Of a stretch of DNA of 9,102 nucleotides, positions 1-5,890 are shown in pieces. Source of the stretch: an uncultured Oscillospiraceae bacterium (GTDB lineage Bacteria; Bacillota; Clostridia; Oscillospirales; Oscillospiraceae). Every line of letters begins with the position of its first letter. Positions within the stretch are counted from its first letter, which is position 1. The notes under the pieces are model-generated. The model had not been told where the DNA came from, made no database searches, and saw only the letters and a list, made by a program, of their open reading frames with translations. The DNA lies in assembly GCA_948616425.1 (NCBI GenBank), contig CAPGBJ010000072.1, positions 1 through 9,102 on the forward strand, written 5' to 3'. The position numbers were made by a program, and so were the translations under genes.

Positions 1-153
1 AAACATGGTAACATGCCCAAACGCCGGCTCTTTTTCCGCCATGCTTTGCCAATTTTCCTTGAAATACATCCAGTATTCCTGCGTCAAATTGGCTTCGTCT
101 GGCGAAAAAATTTCTCGCCGTTGGGCATAGTTCCATTTTTCAAACAGCGCCTA
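1..153. repeat. MITE-like palindromic element, copy 1 (left end outside window)
   Basis: Positions 1-156 match 2499-2654 at 153 of 156 bases with no gap; the differences are at 48, 97 and 142. The right terminus (121-153) is an inverted copy of the left terminus seen in copy 2, ending in TA at 152-153. About 13 bases of this copy's left end lie before the window. Inside are the dyad ATGCCCAA (13-20)/TTGGGCAT (121-128) and a small hairpin GGCGA/TCGCC (101-119). No transposase is present, so it would be non-autonomous. It ends 15 bases before the glgX -35 box, so it bounds but does not supply that promoter. The three bases after the TA (ATT) are also shared with copy 2, so the exact right boundary is uncertain by that much. 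Confidence 0.75.
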
Positions 154-168
154 ATTTACATAAAGGGC

Positions 169-197
169 ATGACAAAATGGAAAAACTGGCGTATAAT
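169..197 (+). promoter_or_regulatory. Sigma-A-type promoter of the debranching enzyme gene
   Basis: ATGACA (169-174) is one base off the TTGACA -35 consensus. A 17-base spacer follows, then a perfect TATAAT -10 box at 192-197. Transcription would start near 204, giving a leader of about 134 bases before the ATG at 338. It lies just outside the right end of the palindromic element, so glgX has its own start independent of whatever is upstream. This is the best-looking promoter in the window. Confidence 0.8.
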
Positions 198-203
198 AGG
201 TTA

Positions 204-337
204 TCATTCCCATTCATTGACAGGGGACACACACCCTCTCACAGCTTTAGCAGGCAGGAGGAGCACCCTCTACCCGGACTCTGAACCACCACAACGCCCT
301 TGTGAATGGGTGTATTTTTATCAAAGGAGGAACTCCC
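204..337 (+). promoter_or_regulatory. glgX 5' leader with long-range dyad and strong RBS
   Basis: This non-coding stretch of about 134 bases runs from the predicted start site to the ATG. CCCATTCA (209-216) is perfectly complementary to TGAATGGG (303-310), which could close a long loop ending 12 bases before the ribosome site. The site AAAGGAGG (323-330) has 7-base spacing to ATG 338, and its GGAG can also pair with CTCC (334-337 region). No known riboswitch class was recognised and no regulator site is obvious. A GTG at 302 would extend glgX by 12 codons but has no ribosome site. Confidence 0.35.
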
Positions 338-2452
338 ATGGAGCGAACCCCTCAGTCCACGCCTCCCGCCGGCAGCCCGGCCCAACTGGTCCTTCCCCGC
401 ACCATCCACCTGGTCCCGCTGGATCAGATTGCCGGCTTCGATGTCCGTCCCGGCTTTTATGAGATTAACGGCGCCACCGCCATCCCCGGCGGTGTGAACT
501 TTACCGTTCACTCCCACAGCGCAACTTCCATTGAGCTGCTGCTGTTCCATCGGACAGAGGATGAGCCTTTTGCCGTGCTGCCTTTCCCGCAACACTATCG
601 GATCGGCAATGTGTATTCTATGATTGTGTTCAAGCTAAACATCGAGGAGTTTGAATACGCCTACCGGGTAGACGGCCCCTATGATCCCAAAAAGGGACTC
701 ATCTTTGACAGGAGCAAATACCTGCTGGACCCCTACGCCAAGGCAGTAACCGGCCAGAGCCAGTGGGGGGACTCCTCCCCCCGGGGGCAGCACTACAAGG
801 CCCGGGTGGTAAAGGACGACTTCGACTGGCGTGACACACAGCAGCCTCTGATCCCCATGGAGGACCTAATTATCTATGAGCTCCACGTCCGAGGCTTCAC
901 CAAAGACGCCTCTTCCGGCGTTAAGCACCCCGGTACCTTTGATGGACTACGAGAAAAAATCCCCTATTTGGAACGTCTAGGGGTCAACGCTGTGGAACTG
1001 ATGCCCATCTTTGAATTTGATGAGATGCAGGACTATCGCCAGTACAACGGACAGACCCTATACAACTATTGGGGCTACAGCACTGTCGGCTTCTTCTCCC
1101 CCAACACCAGCTACACCGCCAGCACTGAGTATAACCGGGAGGGCAACGAGCTGAAAGGGCTGATCAACGCCCTTCACCAGAAAGGGATTGAGGTATACCT
1201 AGATGTAGTTTTCAATCACACCGCCGAGGGAGATGAGCGAGGTCCCTTCTTTTCCTTCAAGGGCTTTGACAACAACATCTACTACCTGCTTACCCCCGAG
1301 GGCTACTACTACAACTTCAGCGGCTGCGGCAACACCATGAACTGCAACCACCCCATCGTCCGACAGATGATTTTGGACTGCCTGCGCTACTGGGTGACCA
1401 CCTATCGGGTAGACGGCTTCCGATTCGATCTGGCCTCTATCCTGGGCCGCAGCGAGGACGGCTCCCCCATGGGCGCCCCTCCTCTGCTCCAGTCCCTGGC
1501 CTTTGATCCTATTTTGGGGGATGTGAAACTCATCGCCGAAGCTTGGGACGCGGGCGGACTGTATCAGGTGGGCACCTTCCCCTCCTGGAATCGCTGGGCG
1601 GAATGGAATGGCCGCTATCGGGACGACATCCGCCGCTATCTCAAGGGCGACCCCGGTTTTGCGCAGGGCGCCGCTTTGCGCATGATAGGCTCCCAGGATA
1701 TGTATGGCTCCCGCGGGGGTACCAATGCGTCCGTAAACTTCATCACCTGCCACGACGGCTTTACCCTGTGGGACCTATATTCCTACAACACCAAACACAA
1801 TGAGCCAAACGGCTGGAACAGCACAGACGGAGCCAACGACAATAACAGCTGGAACTGCGGCGAGGAGGGGGAGAGCCATGACCCCGTAGTGAATGCCCTG
1901 CGCCGACGCATGTGCCGCAATGCCTTTGCCCTGCTTATGTGCTCCAGGGGCGTCCCCATGTTCCTGGCCGGAGACGAGTTTTGCAACACCCAGTTCGGCA
2001 ACAACAACGCCTACTGTCAGGACAACATTATCTCCTGGCTAGACTGGAGCCGCCTGGATCAAAACCAGGACATGTTCCACTTTTTTCAGTATATGATTCG
2101 TTTCCGCAAGAACCATCGGGTCCTGCGGGCCACTACTGGCAACGGCGCGCTTGGCTTCCCTGATGTGAGCTTCCACGGAGTAGAGCCCTGGAGAGACAGC
2201 CCATTTGGCGGACAGGACCGCTATGTAGGGGTTATGTTCAGCGGATGGGAGCGGAATGCCGGCTCTCAAATTATCTATGTGGCCTCAAACGCCTGGTGGG
2301 AAGACCTGGAAGTCCGCCTGCCCCAACTGCCCGCCTCTCTGTCCTGGGAGAAAGCAGTAGACACCTGGGAGGCTCAGCAAACGCCCTGCCTTCTCTCTGG
2401 TTCTCAAGTCACGATTCGGGCCAGAAGCGTGATGGTCTTTGTGGCAAAATAA
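338..2452 (+). CDS. glgX: Glycogen debranching enzyme / isoamylase-type alpha-1,6-glucosidase (GH13_11)
   Basis: This 704-aa cytoplasmic enzyme is predicted to hydrolyse alpha-1,6 branch points of glycogen or limit dextrins. The N-terminal part (about 30-135) looks like the CBM48/isoamylase N domain. A GH13 TIM barrel follows with all four conserved regions: DVVFNHT (289-295); GFRFD with R362 and nucleophile D364; IAEAWD with acid/base E401; and CHDG with H472 and stabiliser D473. The DGANDNNSWNCG block (497-508) is typical of the GlgX/TreX/isoamylase branch. A C-terminal beta domain ends the protein. Length fits the family (about 650-720). The start was chosen at ATG 338 because AAAGGAGG lies 7 bases upstream; a GTG at 302 has none. 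No other glycogen genes are in view, so it is a single-gene unit between two palindromic repeats. Exact chain-length preference (GlgX versus TreX/isoamylase) cannot be read from sequence. Confidence 0.93.
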   Translation: MERTPQSTPPAGSPAQLVLPRTIHLVPLDQIAGFDVRPGFYEINGATAIPGGVNFTVHSHSATSIELLLFHRTEDEPFAVLPFPQHYRIGNVYSMIVFKLNIEEFEYAYRVDGPYDPKKGLIFDRSKYLLDPYAKAVTGQSQWGDSSPRGQHYKARVVKDDFDWRDTQQPLIPMEDLIIYELHVRGFTKDASSGVKHPGTFDGLREKIPYLERLGVNAVELMPIFEFDEMQDYRQYNGQTLYNYWGYSTVGFFSPNTSYTASTEYNREGNELKGLINALHQKGIEVYLDVVFNHTAEGDERGPFFSFKGFDNNIYYLLTPEGYYYNFSGCGNTMNCNHPIVRQMILDCLRYWVTTYRVDGFRFDLASILGRSEDGSPMGAPPLLQSLAFDPILGDVKLIAEAWDAGGLYQVGTFPSWNRWAEWNGRYRDDIRRYLKGDPGFAQGAALRMIGSQDMYGSRGGTNASVNFITCHDGFTLWDLYSYNTKHNEPNGWNSTDGANDNNSWNCGEEGESHDPVVNALRRRMCRNAFALLMCSRGVPMFLAGDEFCNTQFGNNNAYCQDNIISWLDWSRLDQNQDMFHFFQYMIRFRKNHRVLRATTGNGALGFPDVSFHGVEPWRDSPFGGQDRYVGVMFSGWERNAGSQIIYVASNAWWEDLEVRLPQLPASLSWEKAVDTWEAQQTPCLLSGSQVTIRARSVMVFVAK

Positions 2453-2458
2453 GAAACA

Positions 2459-2484
2459 ACAGCCCGCACTACAGTGCGGGCTGT
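2459..2484. terminator. Hairpin terminator between glgX and spoVAC
   Basis: ACAGCCCGCAC (2459-2469), loop TACA, GTGCGGGCTGT (2474-2484) form a perfect 11-bp stem, 6 bases after the glgX stop. Read on the + strand the tail is poor in T (CTAGGGCTTGTTT). Read on the - strand it is followed by TTGTTTCTTATTTT, a good U-rich tail that overlaps the last glgX codons. It therefore probably began as the terminator of the leftward gene (spoVAC) or as a bidirectional one. The palindromic element copy 2 now begins one base to its right. Confidence 0.75.
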
Positions 2485-2485
2485 C

Positions 2486-2651
2486 TAGGGCTTGTTTGAA
2501 ACATGGTAACATGCCCAAACGCCGGCTCTTTTTCCGCCATGCTTTACCAATTTTCCTTGAAATACATCCAGTATTCCTGCGTCAAATTGGCTTCCTCTGG
2601 CGAAAAAATTTCTCGCCGTTGGGCATAGTTCCATTTTTCTAACAGCGCCTA
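2486..2651. repeat. MITE-like palindromic element, copy 2 (complete)
   Basis: This is a complete copy of about 166 bp counted from TA (2486-2487) to TA (2650-2651). The left terminus 2486-2518 and the right terminus 2619-2651 are inverted repeats matching at 25 of 33 positions without a gap. The best blocks are TGTT, GAAA, ATGG and ATGCCCAA. The flanking TA on each side would fit a TA target duplication; this is inferred from one complete copy. It holds no transposase. It carries open frames on both strands, including a 49-codon one at 2485-2634 (-), none with a good ribosome site. The transcript of either strand could fold into one long imperfect hairpin. The copy ends against the spoVAC stop codon. 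Confidence 0.75.
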
Positions 2652-2652
2652 A

Positions 2653-3090
2653 TTAAAACGCCTTTATCAGGCACAAAATAATTCCATAGATCACGCTGGC
2701 GCTCATTCCAAATACCAATACCGGGCCGGCCACGGTGAACAGCTTAGCCGCTGTACCGGTGATCAGCCCCTCGCTTTTGAACTCCAGCGCCGGGGAAACC
2801 ATGGCGTTGGCAAATCCGGTGATGGGCACCAGAGTCCCCGCCCCCGCCCGCTTTGCGATCTGATCGAATCCCCCTAACCCGGTCAGCAGCGCGGCAACAA
2901 AAATCAAGGTGACCGAGGCCGCTGTCCCGGCTTTCTCCTTGTCCAACCCATAGTTCTGGTACAGGTTCACCAGCCCCTGCCCGACAGTACAGATTACCCC
3001 GCCTACTAAAAAGGCCCAAACCATATTCTTGCCCATGGGGGAGGGGCGTGAACGCTCGTTGACCAGCTTTCCATAGTCCTGATTGGTCAT
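2653..3090 (-). CDS. spoVAC: Stage V sporulation protein AC
   Basis: This 145-aa inner-membrane protein of the forespore is part of the SpoVA channel that moves Ca-dipicolinate into the spore and out at germination; in Bacillus SpoVAC is a mechanosensitive pore component. The sequence shows a short hydrophilic N-terminus, then hydrophobic segments at about 24-44, 57-76, 84-100 and 112-142. It carries the family signature GAGTLVPITGFANAM (83-97) followed by ALEFKSEGLITG (101-112). Length matches SpoVAC (about 150), longer than SpoVAE (about 115). The ATG at 3090 is the only usable start, because a TAG stop lies two codons upstream in frame. The AAGGAG ribosome site is 14 bases away, farther than normal. 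Usual partners spoVAD and spoVAE are not next to it: downstream lies a palindromic element and the convergent glgX. Function within a sporulation channel is well supported by family; it could be a paralogue of the main spoVA operon copy. Confidence 0.88.
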   Translation of the reverse strand: MTNQDYGKLVNERSRPSPMGKNMVWAFLVGGVICTVGQGLVNLYQNYGLDKEKAGTAASVTLIFVAALLTGLGGFDQIAKRAGAGTLVPITGFANAMVSPALEFKSEGLITGTAAKLFTVAGPVLVFGMSASVIYGIILCLIKAF

Positions 3091-3199
3091 ACTCTATTTC
3101 ATCTCTCCTTCAGATATTTCCTATAGCTTCTCCTCTCGGTAAAAAATTATGCGGCTTTGAATGAATCAGCCCGGTTTCGCATAAATTGTACCGGAAGGA
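3091..3199. promoter_or_regulatory. Divergent control region between spoVAC and the DUF6512 gene
   Basis: TTATGCG (3147-3153) and CGCATAA (3178-3184) form a perfect 7-bp dyad with a 24-base centre. As a result CATAATTT reads leftward and CATAAATT reads rightward. Both resemble the CATA-type -10 elements of sporulation sigma factors, but no convincing -35 box stands at the right distance on either strand, so promoter assignment is tentative. On the left side the - strand carries AAGGAG (3105-3110) followed by ATG AAA TAG (3094-3102), just ahead of the spoVAC ATG. On the right side GGAAGGAG (3193-3200) serves the + strand gene. Confidence 0.35.
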
Positions 3200-3208
3200 G
3201 TGAGAGAA

Positions 3209-3724
3209 TTGTTCTACCCAAAACGACAGTTAATTTTGACCTGGGCCGCAGCGATACTGGCGGGCTGCGGGCTCCACATGCTGTACAAGTGGTGGCCAAA
3301 TGCCGCCACCGCCCTGTTCTCCCCGGTAAATGAAAGCCTGTGGGAGCATGTTAAGCTGATCTTCTGGCCCTTCCTGGGGGCCGCCCTGGTCCTCAACCGG
3401 GACCGCCCAGGGGGCGTGCGTCCTTGGCTGCTGATACTGCCCCTACTATGCGCCCTTATTTTAATTCTGGGGTGGGTGTATCATGTGACACTGGGAGGTG
3501 AGGCCGTCTGGGTCGACATTCTCCTCTATATCCTGGTGATGACTCTAGGCTTTTGGCTGGCCACCCGGTTCTCGGGTCCCTTCCAGGGCATAAAGTGGAT
3601 GCTGCCGATTGCAGTAACAGCAGCCCTGGTCCTCCTCATCGGCTGGTTTACACTCTACCCCCCGGAGGGACTGCTCTTTCGCGACTTGGCCGCTGTGGGT
3701 TCCTGGCTGCCGCTGCCCTGCTGA
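3209..3724 (+). CDS. DUF6512-type small polytopic membrane protein
   Basis: This is a 171-aa protein of unknown function. About five hydrophobic segments (roughly 8-26, 48-62, 73-92, 98-116 and 124-143) indicate an integral membrane protein. The hallmark is PVNESLWEH (39-47) followed by KLIFWP, a block I recognise from the DUF6512 family; H23 and the PVNE/WEH block are candidates for a functional site near the membrane face. The tail FTLYPPEGLLF resembles family C-termini, so the protein seems complete. I place the start at TTG 3209, 8 bases after GGAAGGAG (3193-3200). The in-frame GTG at 3200 overlaps that ribosome site and is unlikely. It runs divergently from spoVAC and 86 bases ahead of a phosphopantetheinyl transferase on the same strand. 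No enzymatic role should be assumed. Confidence 0.75.
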   Translation: MFYPKRQLILTWAAAILAGCGLHMLYKWWPNAATALFSPVNESLWEHVKLIFWPFLGAALVLNRDRPGGVRPWLLILPLLCALILILGWVYHVTLGGEAVWVDILLYILVMTLGFWLATRFSGPFQGIKWMLPIAVTAALVLLIGWFTLYPPEGLLFRDLAAVGSWLPLPC

Positions 3725-3742
3725 GGAAACACACCCAATTCC

Positions 3743-3764
3743 CAGGGGCAGGGACTTGCCCCTG
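3743..3764 (+). terminator. Weak hairpin after the DUF6512 gene
   Basis: CAGGGGCA (3743-3750), six-base loop, TGCCCCTG (3757-3764) make a perfect 8-bp stem 18 bases after the stop codon. The following TCTGTGTCCT is only moderately T-rich, so termination would be partial at best. It overlaps the proposed -35 box of the next gene. Confidence 0.4.
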
Positions 3765-3784
3765 TCTGTGTCCTATGGTACAAT
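3756..3784 (+). promoter_or_regulatory. Possible sigma-A promoter of the phosphopantetheinyl transferase gene
   Basis: TTGCCC (3756-3761, 4 of 6 to TTGACA), a 17-base spacer and TACAAT (3779-3784, 5 of 6 to TATAAT). The start of transcription would fall near 3791, about 20 bases ahead of the ATG at 3811. The -35 box lies inside the preceding hairpin, so this region may both end the upstream transcript and begin a new one. Modest match; readthrough from the upstream gene remains possible. Confidence 0.45.
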
Positions 3785-3810
3785 ATAACAAAGGAGACAG
3801 GGGGAGCGGC

Positions 3811-4341
3811 ATGGTCATTTACGGTACGGAACATCTCACGGCGCGAAGCCAGGCCCGGGAGCTCTTGGCCCTGGCCGCAATGGAGCATTGGGGGTTGTCC
3901 TCCCTGCCGGAACTCGCCCGGGAAGAGAGGGGGAAACCCTTTTTCCCCCAGCGGACAGACCTCCACTTCAATCTGAGCCACAGCGGCAACCTGGCCCTGT
4001 GCGCGCTGGACAGCCGCCCTGTGGGTGTGGATATCCAAATGGTAAAAGCCTGGCGCCCCGCTCTGCCCCGGCGGGTCTGTTCTCCCGAGGAACTGGACTG
4101 GTTAGAGGGTCAGCCCGACCTCTGGTCTGCCTTCACGCTGCTGTGGGCTCTGAAGGAAAGCCGTGTTAAAGAGAGCGGACAGGGGCTGTCCACTCTCCTG
4201 CAATCAATTCAGGTCCCCTTCCCAGCGGCAACCCCCACTCAGCTGGACGGACTCTGGTTTTGTACCTATACCGGGTCCAGCTGGGCCGCCGCGGTATGCG
4301 GACACTGCCAGCCGCCAGAAAAAATCATTTGGCGCACATAA
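3811..4341 (+). CDS. 4'-phosphopantetheinyl transferase, compact Sfp type
   Basis: This 176-aa cytoplasmic enzyme is predicted to transfer the phosphopantetheine arm of coenzyme A to a serine of carrier proteins. Visible motifs run in order: GKPFF (41-45) and FNLSHSG (53-59), which hold the CoA; VGVDIQ (71-76) with Mg ligand D74; and WALKESRVK (112-120) with E116 and K120, the W-x-x-K-E-x-x-x-K signature. The protein is shorter than Bacillus Sfp (about 224 aa), lacking most of the N-terminal lead-in and part of the C-terminus, as in many clostridial members. The start at ATG 3811 is preceded by GGGGGAG with 4-base spacing. The same frame stays open back to 3553 inside the upstream gene, but that part is out of frame with a real protein and has no ribosome site. 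No carrier-protein, polyketide or peptide synthetase gene is in view, so the target is unknown; it may be secondary-metabolite or a second ACP. Confidence 0.85.
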   Translation: MVIYGTEHLTARSQARELLALAAMEHWGLSSLPELAREERGKPFFPQRTDLHFNLSHSGNLALCALDSRPVGVDIQMVKAWRPALPRRVCSPEELDWLEGQPDLWSAFTLLWALKESRVKESGQGLSTLLQSIQVPFPAATPTQLDGLWFCTYTGSSWAAAVCGHCQPPEKIIWRT

Positions 4342-4349
4342 TGCACAGC

Positions 4350-4374
4350 AGGGAGCGGCTCTACGCCGCTCCCT
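4350..4374. terminator. Hairpin between the convergent PPTase and MATE genes
   Basis: AGGGAGCGGC (4350-4359), loop TCTAC, GCCGCTCCCT (4365-4374) give a perfect 10-bp GC-rich stem. It lies 8 bases after the PPTase stop and 3 bases beyond the MATE stop. The + strand tail TTCCTATT (4375 on) is weakly T-rich; the - strand tail has no T-run. It probably serves both convergent genes. Confidence 0.65.
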
Positions 4375-4377
4375 TTC

Positions 4378-5694
4378 CTATTGCTGCCGCTTCTTCCAGG
4401 CATAGCGCAGGAGATATGCCCCCAACAAAACAACCCAGGAAAACGCCTCCGCATAAGAGATTACCTTTCTCTCAAACAGGTCCACAAAGGCGTAGGAACA
4501 GATGATGCGCACAGCCAAAGATGCAACTCCCACTACGCCCGAAAAAACCATGTCCCCTATGCCCTCCAGATAGCCTCTCACCGCCATAGCCAGGCCATAG
4601 ACAACATAGAAGCTGGCAATTGCACGAAAGAATTCCCCTCCTATGGATACAGACTCTGGAGTCAGTCCAAATATAGCAATCAAAAATTCACCAGAAAACA
4701 AGATCAGCACAGTCAGACACAGGGAAATCCCAGTCATCATCGCTGCCCCAGTTCTCAGCACGCTTTTTGCCCGCTCCGGCTCCCCCGCCCCTATGTTTTG
4801 GGCTGCCATAGTGGAAATTCCAGAGCTGAAGTTGATAACCGGCAGCAAGATCATGGTATCCACCCGATAAGAAGTCGTAATCGCCGCAACCGTCTGATCC
4901 CCGAAGCCATTCATAAACCGCTGGAGGAAAATATTTCCCACAGAGCTTGTCCCAGATTGAATGGCAGGCGGAAGCGCAAATCTACTGCCCCGCGTTATGG
5001 CAGTCCCTTTCAGCACCGACCAATTCAGGTGAAATCTCAGCAGGGGATACTTCTTTGCGGCATACAGGATCAAAAATGCTGTCATGGCCCCCTGTGAGAT
5101 TACAGTAGCCGCTGCGGCGCCAGCCGCGCCATATCCCAGCGCCGCAACAAATACCACATCCAATATGACATTGACAGCGGAGCACACAAGGACGGACAAG
5201 AAGGGGGCCTTGCTGTCTCCCATGCCCCGCAGGATGGCGGAATAGGTATTGTAAACCGCCAAAAACGGGATTCCAAGAAACATAATCCTCAAATATTGCT
5301 CTGAGATGTCAAAGATGTTTTCCGGCGTATCCATCGCCAGCAAAATTGCGTGGGTAAAAGCCATTCCAGAGAAGGATATGACGACGAATATGCCACCCAA
5401 AAGCACCACATGAGAGGACAGCAGCTCTTTCAGCCGTTTCTTCTGCCCCATCCCAAACTCCTGGGCAGCCAGAACAGACAGCCCCCCGGTGAACCCAGTA
5501 ATGACCATAACAAACAGGTTATAGAGGGAGGTGGTCGCCCCAATGCCGGCCAAAGCTGATTCCCCTTCCACATTTCCCACAATAAACGCGTCCACCCAGT
5601 TGAAAATCTGTTGAAGCATACCGCTGAGGACCAATGGGATTGTAAAGAGTACCAGCGCCTTAGCAATACTCCCCTGTACCATGTTCCGTTCCAT
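4378..5694 (-). CDS. MATE-family multidrug/metabolite efflux transporter
   Basis: This 438-aa cytoplasmic-membrane antiporter is predicted to export cationic or other small compounds using a Na+ or H+ gradient. The hydropathy pattern fits the 12-helix MATE fold in two homologous halves. The first half opens with a TIP...LQQIFNWVDAFIVGN stretch around D35 and N41, then ALAGIG (47-52) and AAQEFGMGQKKRL (76-88), all typical of the family. Length is normal (about 440-460). I chose ATG 5694, preceded on the - strand by TTGGAGGGG at 7-base spacing. A TTG at 5730 would add 12 residues but has no ribosome site. It is transcribed leftward from its own promoter at 5891-5919, just behind degV, and converges on the PPTase. 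By eye its base composition is somewhat lower in GC than glgX and groEL, which might hint at separate ancestry. Substrate cannot be predicted. Confidence 0.92.
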   Translation of the reverse strand: MERNMVQGSIAKALVLFTIPLVLSGMLQQIFNWVDAFIVGNVEGESALAGIGATTSLYNLFVMVITGFTGGLSVLAAQEFGMGQKKRLKELLSSHVVLLGGIFVVISFSGMAFTHAILLAMDTPENIFDISEQYLRIMFLGIPFLAVYNTYSAILRGMGDSKAPFLSVLVCSAVNVILDVVFVAALGYGAAGAAAATVISQGAMTAFLILYAAKKYPLLRFHLNWSVLKGTAITRGSRFALPPAIQSGTSSVGNIFLQRFMNGFGDQTVAAITTSYRVDTMILLPVINFSSGISTMAAQNIGAGEPERAKSVLRTGAAMMTGISLCLTVLILFSGEFLIAIFGLTPESVSIGGEFFRAIASFYVVYGLAMAVRGYLEGIGDMVFSGVVGVASLAVRIICSYAFVDLFERKVISYAEAFSWVVLLGAYLLRYAWKKRQQ

Positions 5695-5890
5695 TTCATC
5701 CCCTCCAATCGGACACAAGAAAGCATTCAAGAGCTACCATACAGCAAAATCCGCCGTACCACAGGGGTAACTCATGAACGCCTCTCAAATCTGCAATATT
5801 AAAATTTTCCGCTCATGGACCGTCGACAGCGCGCCAGCATCTGTCTGCTTCCCAAAAGCCTTGTTGTCCTTTCCAATCAATGGTACCGCT
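5695..5890 (-). promoter_or_regulatory. Long untranslated leader of the MATE gene
   Basis: About 190 bases separate the predicted transcription start (near 5884) from ATG 5694, long for a single transporter gene. No known riboswitch or T-box motif and no clear terminator-antiterminator pair was recognised. The stretch contains a 14-codon open frame (5696-5740, - strand) whose TGA ends one base before the MATE ATG and whose last codons contain the MATE ribosome site. Its own ribosome site is poor, so it is noted but not called as a gene. Confidence 0.4.

Noticed and set aside
13..462. 149-codon + strand frame crossing the palindromic element into glgX
   Set aside because: It runs out of frame through the glgX promoter, leader and first codons; only the part inside the repeat is shared with copy 2.
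1199..1753. 184-codon - strand frame within glgX
   Set aside because: It lies opposite the conserved catalytic regions of GH13, with no ribosome site or domain.
2485..2634. 49-codon - strand ORF inside element copy 2 (starts MELCPTARN)
   Set aside because: It has no convincing ribosome site, is Cys/Arg-rich and unlike a known family. It is kept only as part of the repeat observation.
1..2651. Composite transposon carrying glgX
   Set aside because: No transposase is present, and direct copies of a short palindromic element do not show that the segment moves as a unit. Recombination between copies is the simpler expectation.
3553..3810. Upstream extension of the phosphopantetheinyl transferase frame
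   Set aside because: It overlaps the DUF6512 coding sequence in another frame, lacks a ribosome site, and the family homology begins at about 3811.
4381..5097. 238-codon + strand frame opposite the MATE gene
   Set aside because: Low-complexity, His/Gln/Arg-rich translation with no motif; an antisense shadow of a clear transporter gene.
5696..5740. Leader-peptide gene ahead of the MATE transporter
   Set aside because: Not called as a CDS because its ribosome site is weak and conservation is unknown; listed as a finding instead.
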